64,000 nucleotides of DNA. It comes from Streptomyces sp. NBC_00464. Its GTDB lineage: Bacteria > Actinomycetota > Actinomycetes > Streptomycetales > Streptomycetaceae. Positions within the stretch are counted from its first letter, which is position 1; the number at the start of each line of letters is the position of its first letter. Where the stretch lies: contig NZ_CP107900.1 in NCBI RefSeq assembly GCF_036013915.1, positions 124,001 through 188,000 of the forward strand, given 5' to 3'. Positions 1 to 7,504 of this stretch are shown here, piece after piece. The notes under the pieces are model-generated. The model ran no database searches. It was not told where the DNA came from and saw nothing but the letters and a program-made list of their open reading frames with translations. Made by a program: the position numbers and the translations under genes.

Positions 1-2
1 TC

Positions 3-596
3 CTGCTGGCGACCGAGGAACTCCTGGCACGGCACCGGCCCGAGCAGATCTCGATGGAACAAGTCGCCGCCGCAGCCGGCGTCGGCAAGGGCACGGTCTT
101 CCACCGCTTCGGCAACCGCATGGGCCTTATGCGGGCGCTGATGGCAGAACGGGCCCTTGCCCTGCACGAAGCCGTCACGACAGGCCCACCGCCTCTGGGC
201 CCAGGCGCCCCGTCACGAGAGCGCCTCCTCGCCTTCCTCGACGCCGTCGTTGACGTGGTAGCCCGCAACAAGGGACTCCTGGCCGCGCTCGGCCACGCCG
301 TGACGACAGCACACAAGCCCGAAGAGGATCCGCGCAGCGCGCACCCCGTCTACCAGTTCTGGCACGACCACATCACCTCGCTGATCAGCCAGGAGCGTTC
401 GGACCTGGACGCCGAACTCCTAGCCCATATCCTGCTCGCCACCCTGCACAGCGACCCGATCCTGCGCCTGCTGGAGCAGGGCGACGGCCAGCGCCTCGCC
501 GATTCGCTGCGCACCCTGGTGACCGCCTTGCTCAACACCTCGGCGGGCAGAACCGAGCCGAGGAACAGCCGCCACCCGAACGCCCCGCAGCGGTGA
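3..596 (+). CDS. TetR-family transcriptional regulator (5' end outside window)
   Basis: The frame is open from base 3 and continues upstream of the window, so the first visible Met (base 54) is internal. The N-terminal part carries a TetR helix-turn-helix: an alanine-rich helix followed by GVGKGTVFHRFGNR, the usual recognition-helix signature of this family. The rest is an all-helical ligand-binding domain without recognisable specificity. TetR proteins are dimeric repressors that leave DNA when a small ligand binds. The neighbouring gene it might control lies upstream, outside the window. The 3' side runs straight into transposase wreckage. Confidence 0.85.
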   Translation: MLATEELLARHRPEQISMEQVAAAAGVGKGTVFHRFGNRMGLMRALMAERALALHEAVTTGPPPLGPGAPSRERLLAFLDAVVDVVARNKGLLAALGHAVTTAHKPEEDPRSAHPVYQFWHDHITSLISQERSDLDAELLAHILLATLHSDPILRLLEQGDGQRLADSLRTLVTALLNTSAGRTEPRNSRHPNAPQR

Positions 597-802
597 GTAT
601 CCAGCGGCGCGCCGACCGCGCTTCGCGAGCCGAAGGTCGGGCGAGCCTCAATCCATCGACGTGGATAGAAGTAGGTTGCGGCAGGTTGAAGCCGCTGGAT
701 TGTTCAGCTTTTCCTGCCAGGCCCGACTCCCCGAGGAGGTCAGCCAGGCGGCAGAAGGCGGCCCTGCGCTTCGCTGTCCGGTGATCAGAATCCCGTCAGC
801 GC

Positions 803-1075
803 TCAGTCCTCGGAGTCCGTGCTGCTTCGTCCGGCATCGCGGCGGAAGTCGGGCATGCCGAGGTGAACGGTGGAGGGCTGTCCTGCACGGTCGCGCATGG
901 CCTCCAGCTTCTGCGCGGCGGCGGCCTTGGTGGTCTCGATGGCGGCGACCTCGCCGAGCCAGCCCTGTTCCTTGGCCTCCTGGAGGCGGTCGATGAGATT
1001 GGCGTGGATCTGCTCGAGGCGAGGCATCTGGGCCGGGTCCACGAGAAGTTGCTTCTGGCTCAAGTACAGGACCTT
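803..1075 (-). pseudogene. C-terminal remnant of a large site-specific integrase
   Basis: This is only the last 90 or so codons of a frame. It contains DPAQMPRLEQIHANLIDRL, then GWLGEVAAIETTKAAAAQKL and a tail near VHLGMPDFRRD, a coiled C-terminus that I associate with large streptomycete transposon integrases. The frame is fused upstream to unrelated sequence near base 1076, so the gene lacks its catalytic part. A gene that looks like the same family starts at the right end of the window on the opposite strand. The family assignment is from memory of similar sequences. Confidence 0.5.
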
Positions 1076-1080
1076 GGATG

Positions 1081-1440
1081 CCGCAGCGACGGAGCTGCTG
1101 GTGGCTTCGCCGCAGATCCAGCACCGGCTGGACGTGACGGAGAACGCGACGGCGGACGTCGACGTGCTGGCCCGGCTCGCGCGGGATCCGGAACCACGGG
1201 TCCGGTTCGTGTACGCGGTGATGCTCTTCGAGTACAAGCGCCGTATCCCTGCCGGGGTGCTGGAGATCCTGGCGCAGGACCTGGAACCGAAGATCCGGCG
1301 GATCGTCGGCGAGAGTGAGAAACCGCCCGTCGCGGTGCAGGAGCCACCGCCCGTGCTGATGGCGGAGCAGCGGGTGACGCACCCGGATCCGGCGGTGCGG
1401 ATGAAGGCCGCTGCTGATCCCGAGGTACCGACCGTCCTGG
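1081..1440 (+). pseudogene. HEAT-repeat gene fragment
   Basis: An internal piece of a frame opposite to the flanking transposases shows repeating helical units such as LARDPEPRVRFVYAVMLF and VTHPDPAVRMKAAADPEVP, with the DP-xVR pattern of HEAT or leucine-rich variant repeats. There is no plausible start or end; both sides are cut by mobile-element sequence. It resembles the type of repeat found in the intact gene at 23036-25150, but I cannot show that it derives from it. Confidence 0.5.
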
Positions 1441-1444
1441 CCCC

Positions 1445-1780
1445 GGAAATCGTCCCCGGATCTCGCCCGACGTGCCGGGCGATTTCGCGTACGCCCTTTC
1501 CCTGGGCTTTCAGGAGGGCGATCTCCTCCCGCTCAGCGAACGACAGATATCTGCCCGAATGCGGCTTCGGATCGAATGGTCGCATGCCGCCACACTGTCG
1601 ATACCAGCGGTTTGCCTCCGCCGGCGCCACGCCGATAGCCCCAGCCGCTTCCTCAGCGAGAAGACCATCGGCGATCGCGTCCCAGAACGCCGCCTCGATG
1701 TGACGCTGGTACTTCGGATGTCCCGGAGACCTCAACTTCGGGCGCACCGACCGATCGGCTGCCTGCTGACGACGAACCAT
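1445..1780 (-). pseudogene. IS30-like transposase, N-terminal fragment
   Basis: About 112 codons survive. The fragment has the IS30-type DNA-binding N-terminus, with GRYLSFAEREEIALLKAQGK followed by VREIARHVGRDPGTIS (the HTH_38 motif). After that the sequence changes frame and meaning, so the DDE catalytic domain is missing. Its 5' end overlaps the broken 3' end of the IS3-type orfB, suggesting that this element once inserted there. Confidence 0.65.
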
Positions 1781-1827
1781 CCCACACCTCGCTGGTCACG
1801 AGGTGTTGCGACGACCGCTTGAATCCG

Positions 1828-2442
1828 CCTTGGGATCCGCGGTCGCTGTGCAGGATGCAGCCGTCGACCGGGCCGCGCCGGGCCACGGCGTTGTTCAGAG
1901 CGGTCACGGCCAGGCGGGACTTCATTCTTGCGTCGATGGAGTAGCCCACGATCCTGTTGCTGAAGACGTCCTTGATCGCGCAGAGGTACAACTTCCCCTC
2001 TCCGGTGGCGTGTTCGGTGATGTCGGTGAGCCACAGCCGGTTCGGGCCGTCCGCGCTGAAGGTGCGGTTCACGAGGTCGTCGTGGACCGGCGGGCCGGCC
2101 TTCTTGCCCCGGCCGCGCTTCTTGCCGAACACGCTCCACCAGCGGTTGTCCCGGCAGATCCGCCACGCGGTCCGGTCGGCCATACCGGCACCCATGCCTC
2201 GGGCCTCGTCGGCCAGGAAGCGGTAGCCGAATTCCGGATCGTCCCGGTGGGCGTCGAACAACGCGTTCGCGCGATACGCCTCCTCGAGCACGGCGTCACC
2301 CACCGGCTTGTCGAGCCAGCGGTAGTAGGGCTGTCTGGCGAGCTTGAGCACCCGGCACGTCAACGTGACGGGCACCCCGTCCACGGCCAGCTCCTTCACG
2401 AGCGGGTAGATCCTTTTCCCGGCAGATTCGCCTGCGACAGAT
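1828..2442 (-). pseudogene. IS3-family transposase OrfB, truncated
   Basis: The frame shows the HTH_21 region (VLKLARQPYYRWLD) and the rve integrase core, with LWLTDITEH carrying the first catalytic Asp and LHSDRGSQ the second. Beyond that point the reading frame runs into sequence overlapping the IS30-like gene, so the final catalytic Glu region is missing. In intact IS3 elements OrfB is made as an OrfAB fusion by -1 frameshifting; the overlap with OrfA upstream fits this. The element cannot be autonomous. Confidence 0.75.
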
Positions 2443-2704
2443 AGGCCGCGGCCCGGCGCAGCACCTCGTTCTCCTGTTCCAGCAACTTGATCCGCCGACG
2501 CGCTTCCCGCAGTTCCGCACTCTCGGAACTGCTCACCCCGGGCTTGGCGCCCTTGTCGATATCCGCGCGACGCATCCATTTCCACAGCGTCATCGGGTGG
2601 ACCCCGAAATCGGAGCCCACCTGCTCGATGGTCACGCCGGAGTCGCGGTTCCTCGCGACCCGCACGACGTCCTGACGGAACTCCTCCGGATAAGGCTTGG
2701 GCAC
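2396..2704 (-). CDS. IS3-family transposase OrfA (HTH protein)
   Basis: Roughly 100 residues containing YPEEFRQDVVRVAR, then VTIEQVGSDFGVHPMTLWKW (the helix-turn-helix) and a leucine-zipper-like C-terminus LKLLEQENEVLRRAAAYL-type. This is the usual OrfA of IS3 elements, which binds the terminal repeats and supplies the N-terminus of OrfAB. I prefer the GTG at 2704 because AAGGA lies just upstream; an ATG at 2737 is also open. Its partner orfB is broken. Confidence 0.8.
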   Translation of the reverse strand: MPKPYPEEFRQDVVRVARNRDSGVTIEQVGSDFGVHPMTLWKWMRRADIDKGAKPGVSSSESAELREARRRIKLLEQENEVLRRAAAYLSQANLPGKGSTRS

Positions 2705-2868
2705 AACGACATCCTTCCCACCTACCCCACAGGGCAAGCCAGTTCAGATGTCACCCGATCGTGCGGCAGACCCAACTGCCCAGGTAGTGGGCCTGCTCCG
2801 AGCCCGATGCCAGCTGAAAGCCCGTGGCGGTGTAGCAGTGGGTCCGGCATCATCCCCATGTGATTGTG

Positions 2869-3489
2869 ATGCAACCCGTTCTGGAGATCTCCGCAGCCGA
2901 CGACTTCGCGCTCTGGCCTGTTCGCGAGCACGAGTCATATGGCTACCTCGTGCTGAACGGGGAGCTCACTCCGGCGGAGGTCGGCACGGCGGTTATGCAG
3001 ATCGCCGACTGCAACGACTTCGAGCCGGAGGAGGAGCACGGGCCGTGCCCGACCGACCCGCTCGGCGCCTTCCTGCACGGCTTGCTCACCATGCCTGACT
3101 TGTTCGCCGCCGGCGGCTTCCGGGTGACCGACAACGCCACCGACATCGTCTTCGTCGAGCCGGGCTGCTGCAACGGCTTGGAGACCTGGCGCGACTGGCT
3201 GGAGGTGCTCAACGGCACCGGGTGCGCCTACTTCGGCCACGATCCGTTCTCGACGGCTGAACGTCTTGGCGACATCGTCCGGCTGACGCTCGACGCCCAC
3301 GAGACGGACAGCAGCCCGGTGATCGAGCTGTCGGTAGACCAGATAGGCACGCTCGTCACCGGCGCCCAGCAGGATTTGCAGGACTTCCTCAGCCTTGCCG
3401 AAACCTGGGCTGAACAACACCTGCCGGCACACGCCGCCGCCGTCACTGCCGCCCTGGCACGGGCACTGGACCTGGCGCCCACACCATGA
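2869..3489 (+). CDS. Hypothetical acidic protein, first gene of a coupled trio
   Basis: A 206-residue acidic protein of unknown function. It has no signal peptide or membrane segment. A Cys-rich spot (FVEPGCCNGLETW) and a final helical stretch ending in LARALDLAPTP are visible. The ATG at 2869 is chosen over the GTG at 2860 as the more conventional start; neither has a convincing Shine-Dalgarno site. The stop codon overlaps the ATG of the next gene (ATGA), so the two are probably translated together. It appears intact amid broken neighbours. Confidence 0.65.
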   Translation: MQPVLEISAADDFALWPVREHESYGYLVLNGELTPAEVGTAVMQIADCNDFEPEEEHGPCPTDPLGAFLHGLLTMPDLFAAGGFRVTDNATDIVFVEPGCCNGLETWRDWLEVLNGTGCAYFGHDPFSTAERLGDIVRLTLDAHETDSSPVIELSVDQIGTLVTGAQQDLQDFLSLAETWAEQHLPAHAAAVTAALARALDLAPTP

Positions 3490-3959
3490 CCAGCTTCCTG
3501 ACCCACCGAGCGCGCGTGCACGACGCCCGGTTCCCCCTCCACCGGCGGCACAGCGCGTTGCGCACTTGCCTCACCGTTTTTGCTCCTTACGGCTTGCGGG
3601 CGACATACCACCACCTCACGCTCAGCGCCGCGATCCCCCGTCGGTTGGAGGCGGACCCGGACGCGCTGGCGCGGGCGGTGGAGGAACTGCACGAGGCGCG
3701 GGTGCTGTGGCTCGTGCGGGCAGACGAGTACACAGCGCAGCGCCGGGCGGAGAAGCAGGCTGGGCGGCGGGCTGTACCGAACCCTCGGCCGTGGTGGCTG
3801 CAGAGTTGGTGGGAAAGCCCCGACCGGGCCTGGTTCGAAGACCCGTTTCGCCACCCGTCGCTGCGTCTGTCCGAGTACGTCCGGCGGCAGAACGCGATTT
3901 TGGACGGTGCTGATCCGCCGGCTGCCCGGCTTGTGGGGATGAGGGACCACGAGTGCTGA
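3486..3959 (+). CDS. Hypothetical basic protein, second gene of the trio
   Basis: A 157-residue Arg- and Trp-rich protein. The middle (LRATYHHLTLSAAIPRRLEA, then a helix with EELHEARVLWLVRADEY) looks like a folded domain, but I do not recognise a family. The start codon overlaps the preceding stop (ATGA) and its own end overlaps the next gene by 7 bp, so it sits in a translationally coupled operon. Function unknown. Confidence 0.6.
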   Translation: MTSFLTHRARVHDARFPLHRRHSALRTCLTVFAPYGLRATYHHLTLSAAIPRRLEADPDALARAVEELHEARVLWLVRADEYTAQRRAEKQAGRRAVPNPRPWWLQSWWESPDRAWFEDPFRHPSLRLSEYVRRQNAILDGADPPAARLVGMRDHEC

Positions 3960-4138
3960 GCTCGACCGGGCACGGTTGGGTCGAGCTGTGCCGTGGGTGC
4001 GCGCGGGCGCTGGCGCCATGTCCGTGCGGGCAGCGGCACCGGTTCGTGCCGGAGACCCCGTTCCACTGGAACGAAATCTGGCGACGGGCGCACATGAGCG
4101 ATGACGGCACGCCGAACCCACATGTGCCTGCGGGCTAG
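3953..4138 (+). CDS. Small putative zinc-binding protein, third gene of the trio
   Basis: A 61-residue product starting at GTG 3953 inside the 3' end of the upstream gene. Four cysteines are packed as CRGCARALAPCPCG, followed by RHRF, which would suit a small zinc ribbon. Short length and coupled start make it plausible rather than proven. I see no sequence clue to a partner. Confidence 0.45.
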   Translation: MLSSTGHGWVELCRGCARALAPCPCGQRHRFVPETPFHWNEIWRRAHMSDDGTPNPHVPAG

Positions 4139-4287
4139 CCGGTTGGATGCGGCACGGGGGGCTTGAGTGTGGCTGATCAGCTGGGTGGTGGGCTCTTCAG
4201 ATCGTTGCCCGCCGCGCAGGTGATCGTTGCCCGGCGCTCCTCGTAGCGAAGAGATATCACGGACACTGCTGGGAGGTCGCCAGCTGG

Positions 4288-4806
4288 TCACCACACGTCG
4301 ACGGACCAGACGTCGCCCCTCTGATGTCCGTCTGGATCTGGGTCGCCTGACCCGTACGGGTCAGGGTCAGCGACGACGTGGATGCGGGCGGCGGACGCGG
4401 ATACGCGAAAGCAGTCCATGTCACTCGACGTGTTGTGCTTGTCGAGTTCGATCGTGTGGCCCAGGGCCAGGATGGCGGTCTGCAGTTCCTTGAAGGGGAC
4501 TCTGGGTGCAAATTCCCCGTACGCCCGCGAGAGCGGGGACGGCACGGTGCTCGGGGACTGGTCGTACAGCAGTCGTTGGATCTTCACGCCGAAGCCGAAG
4601 CACGACATCTGCCCTTGTCGCCCTGGCTGGTCCGGCGAGAAGTTGATTTCCACGAGCCCGTAGTCCCGCCGCAGTAGGCCACCACCGGGAACATCGAGGC
4701 ATGTCGCCCCCAGGGCGGCTTCCCAGGCTTCCGGGTCGGCACCGAGGCCAACTCCCAGGACCTCACCGCAAACGGCGAGGTGAGCGTAGAAGTCCAAAGC
4801 GGACAC
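4288..4806 (-). CDS. Hypothetical protein, immunity-like in appearance
   Basis: 172 residues with alternating strands and helices. The segment LLRRDYGLVEINFS followed by MSCFGFGVKIQRL resembles small single-domain proteins found near toxins in Streptomyces, but I cannot name the family. The C-terminus is rich in Asp and Pro (VADPDPYGSGDPDPDGHQRG). There are no neighbours in the same operon and no toxin gene adjacent. Function unknown; immunity role is only a guess. Confidence 0.5.
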   Translation of the reverse strand: MSALDFYAHLAVCGEVLGVGLGADPEAWEAALGATCLDVPGGGLLRRDYGLVEINFSPDQPGRQGQMSCFGFGVKIQRLLYDQSPSTVPSPLSRAYGEFAPRVPFKELQTAILALGHTIELDKHNTSSDMDCFRVSASAARIHVVADPDPYGSGDPDPDGHQRGDVWSVDVW

Positions 4807-5110
4807 CCGCCAACTCCCTCAACTATCCGGACAGGGTACCCCTTGCTGATCTCCGCACAGGACAGGCGGACCAGCGCCCAGTATTCGGTGATCGTACAGA
4901 GCAGCCTGTCAGGGCAGTCGCCAGGTGAGTTCGTCGCCGTCGTCGAAGCCGAAGTCCCAGGCGAAATGCGTCTTTCAGATCAGCTGTGGTCTTCCCGATC
5001 CTCCTGGCAGAACCGGGCTTCGCTCACCATGTCCCGTCAGCTAGCCCGGAACCCGCGCGTGGGACCGCCGCAGCCATCAGCTGGCATGCAGGTTCCGGCT
5101 TACCAACGTT
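4807..5110. other. Intergenic stretch, no gene recognised
   Basis: About 300 bases between the two oppositely oriented genes. Open frames exist on the plus strand but read as low-complexity or unrelated sequence; I see no promoter, repeat or domain. Confidence 0.4.
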
Positions 5111-5587
5111 CAGGATTCCGGGAACCCGCGCGCTTCCGATGCCGACCACTTCAAGGCCATCAACGATGGCCTCGGGCACGCGGCGGGTGACACCGTCCTC
5201 ACATCGATCGGCGCTCGGCTCACGGCCTGGGCGGGCCCGCACGCTGCCGTAGGCCGCCTCGGAGGCGACGAGTTCGCAGTCGTTCTCAAGCTGGCCCCCG
5301 GCCGCCGCGCGCACCGCCTGGAACAGCTGGTCCGGATGCTGCACACACCAGTCGTCCTGGACGACGGCCGCACCGTCGACGTTGCCGCGTCGGTCGGCGC
5401 CGCGTCCCCGGACGTGCTCGGCACCCGCGACTTGACCGCGTTACAGAGGGCCGCCGACGCAGCGCTCTACGACGGGAAACACACCGGCCGCGCCCACCTC
5501 GCCACCGCCGCCCATGCCACCACGCCGTCCATAAACGGACGCCGCGCCGGGCGTCCGGGCACGGCCGTGTGGGGGCGAGCCGCATGA
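5111..5587 (+). pseudogene. GGDEF-domain protein, N-terminally truncated
   Basis: The frame reads DADHFKAINDGLGHAAGDTV, then VGRLGGDEFAVVL, and ends with the ADAALYDGKHTGR helix: a complete C-terminal two-thirds of a GGDEF (diguanylate cyclase) domain with the signature GGDEF intact. The start of the domain, normally including DxLTGLxNR, is absent, and upstream codons in the frame do not resemble it. GGDEF enzymes make cyclic di-GMP from GTP; this copy probably cannot. The 3' end overlaps the next gene (ATGA). Confidence 0.7.
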
Positions 5588-6027
5588 GCATCGCCTCTCT
5601 GCCTCAAGGCGACTGGATCCGCGGCATCACGGTCCGCCAGCCCTGGGCGACCTGCATCCTCGCGGGCAAGAGCCCAGAGAACAGGCCGCGCCCGTGGAGC
5701 TGGCGAGGCTGGGTCCTTCTCCATGCAGGGAAGGCCAAGCCGGAGCACGCCGTGCTACGGGAACCGCTGGTCGCCCGCACGATCCTCAATCGGGAGCTGA
5801 CCGCCGGGGCCGTGATCGGCGTCGCTCGCCTGGTCGACTGCCACCAGGACCCCGACGGATCCCCGCCCTGCACGCCGTGGGCGCAGGCCGGCGCCTGGCA
5901 CCTGGTCCTCCAGGACGTCCAGGAGCTGCCGCTGCCCGTCCCCGTCGACGGGCAGCTCGGACCCTGGAAGCCGACGCCGGACCTGGTGGAGCAGGCGCTC
6001 CAGCAACTGCCCGACTTCCGGCCGTGA
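5584..6027 (+). CDS. ASCH-domain protein
   Basis: 147 residues from ATG 5584, which overlaps the stop of the GGDEF frame. The N-terminus ITVRQPWATCILAGKSPENR followed by WSWRGWVLLHAGK is characteristic of ASCH domains, a PUA-like fold that binds RNA or modified nucleotides; GAVIGVARLVDCHQD and GAWHLVLQDVQEL complete the barrel. The exact substrate is unknown. The gene is followed by a GTGA overlap with a small Cys protein, so the set is an operon of the kind often seen on Streptomyces plasmids. Confidence 0.8.
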   Translation: MSIASLPQGDWIRGITVRQPWATCILAGKSPENRPRPWSWRGWVLLHAGKAKPEHAVLREPLVARTILNRELTAGAVIGVARLVDCHQDPDGSPPCTPWAQAGAWHLVLQDVQELPLPVPVDGQLGPWKPTPDLVEQALQQLPDFRP

Positions 6028-6242
6028 CCCGCAAGCGAGACAAGAAGCCACCGTTCGAGCCGGGCTGCGTTCCGGCTCCCGGCGGCCTTCTCGACTGGCG
6101 CGACAGCCAGCACTACGACCACTGGCAGGACCGCCCCTGCGCGCTGTGCGAACAGCCCACACCGCTGCGCTCCCACTCCGGGGAGCCCGCTCACAAAGTG
6201 TGCGCTTCCCTGATGATCGAGTGTGTTCTCAGTCGTCAGTAG
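6024..6242 (+). CDS. Small Cys-containing protein downstream of the ASCH gene
   Basis: A 72-residue basic protein starting at GTG 6024, overlapping the ASCH stop (GTGA). It has a CALC pair and a distal HKVCA, suggesting a zinc-binding knuckle: RPCALCEQPTPLRSHSGE. The last few residues may not be native, since homologues that I have in mind end differently. Function unknown. Confidence 0.5.
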   Translation: MTRKRDKKPPFEPGCVPAPGGLLDWRDSQHYDHWQDRPCALCEQPTPLRSHSGEPAHKVCASLMIECVLSRQ

Positions 6243-6610
6243 AGGTGTGTGTTGAACGTGTGGGATGTGGTGCGGGTGCCGAATCGGAGCGGTGGGGGTC
6301 GCTGCCGGCTGAAGGTGTCCTGGGAGTACAGGACCTCCCCTCCGCCCGCCAAGCAGCTGAACCTCCCGCCCGCAGGGCCGTCCCGGCTCTCGTCATGCCG
6401 GGCAGCCCTCCTCGTTCCCAAGCACCACTTGAGCCCTGCCAGGGGGAGTGAACAGGTTCGGGTGGGACCTGGCGGTCGCCTCGCCGGGGCACCGGGGCAC
6501 TGTCCCTGCGCCTGGCCTTTGTGCCTCTACGGGATACCGCCCTGGTGGGAGTCAGGTATCCAGAGGCTCTTCCAATGGCAGCGTGAGAGCGGCCGGCGGT
6601 CCAGGCCGAG
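6243..6610. other. Intergenic stretch between convergent units
   Basis: About 370 bases between the plus-strand plasmid operon and the end of the hydrolase gene. Frames on both strands are open by virtue of high GC but none has codon use or domains that I recognise. No clear terminator was identified. Confidence 0.4.
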
Positions 6611-7504
6611 TCAGATGCCGAGGTAGGGGGCGATGGTGGCTGCGGTGGTCGCGCACCGCAGGTAATTCTCGGCGTGATGGAAACGGAAGAGAGCACTGAC
6701 GGCGGTGGTGTGGTCCAGGGCGATCCCGTCGAAGAACCTGCTTATCTGGGGCGGGACGGCGACGGGGTCACCGGGGTCGGCGATGTTCACCCAGCGCGTC
6801 CTCCCGGGCAGGCCCGCACCCCGCAGCTGCGGGCCGTCGGCGGGCCGGGGTGCGGGGATGAGGCGCTCGAAGACCACGCGGGGCAGCGCCAGCGGCGAGC
6901 CCAGCGTGAGGAACAGCTCAGGCTGCAGCTCCGGGTGCGCGTGTAGGGCCTCGTAGGCGACGACCGAGCCCAGCGAGTGTGCGACGACGACGCGCGGCCG
7001 GTACTGGGCGATTCGCGCGGCAACTTCCTCGCGCGCCGCTATGCGTTCCGGGGCGTCCGCAGAGCGCAGGTACGCGGTAACCTCACTGCACAGCAGCCGG
7101 ATGAAGACCCCCAGCGGCCCCTCGGCCAGGTTGAACCTGCGCGCCATCCACGACGTCAGAGCGCGCAGCGGCACCGCGGCGTGCCCCTGCGCCACCTCGT
7201 CCGGCAGCCCCAGCTCTCGCGCCCACGCATCAAGCATCTCCTGCGCCAGCGGGTCGTTGAGGAAGTCGCTCTCCTGCTCCCCCTGGGCTGCCGGCCCGGG
7301 GCGGAGCCTGTCCGCGTAGTAGGCGAAGTCGACGTCGAGCCGGTCCGGGGAGATACCGAGGCCGCTTTGCAGGTCCCGTGCCCAGGCGGCGGCTTTGAGG
7401 GCGCGAAGTTCCTCCTTGCGTGCGTCGGAGATTCCGGTGCCGAAGCTGTTGTAGATGCCGTGTACGGCGACGACTCGAAGCCGCGGAGTCGCGATACTGC
7501 TCAA
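6611..7504 (-). CDS. Alpha/beta-hydrolase (lipase/esterase-like) partner of the caspase-NTPase gene
   Basis: 297 residues. The first strand carries VVAVHGIYNSFG, giving the HG oxyanion motif; the nucleophile elbow is VVVAHSLGSVVAYEAL, with Ser177 in an AHSLG variant of G-x-S-x-G. Candidate acid and base are Asp243/Asp246 (NIADPGDPVAV) and His276/His277 (FRFHHAENY). There is no signal peptide, so it should act in the cytoplasm, perhaps on lipid or another ester. Its start overlaps the stop of the large upstream gene by 4 bp, so the two are co-translated; this tight link suggests that the hydrolase is an effector or processing substrate of the caspase-NTPase protein. Confidence 0.8.
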   Translation of the reverse strand: MSSIATPRLRVVAVHGIYNSFGTGISDARKEELRALKAAAWARDLQSGLGISPDRLDVDFAYYADRLRPGPAAQGEQESDFLNDPLAQEMLDAWARELGLPDEVAQGHAAVPLRALTSWMARRFNLAEGPLGVFIRLLCSEVTAYLRSADAPERIAAREEVAARIAQYRPRVVVAHSLGSVVAYEALHAHPELQPELFLTLGSPLALPRVVFERLIPAPRPADGPQLRGAGLPGRTRWVNIADPGDPVAVPPQISRFFDGIALDHTTAVSALFRFHHAENYLRCATTAATIAPYLGI

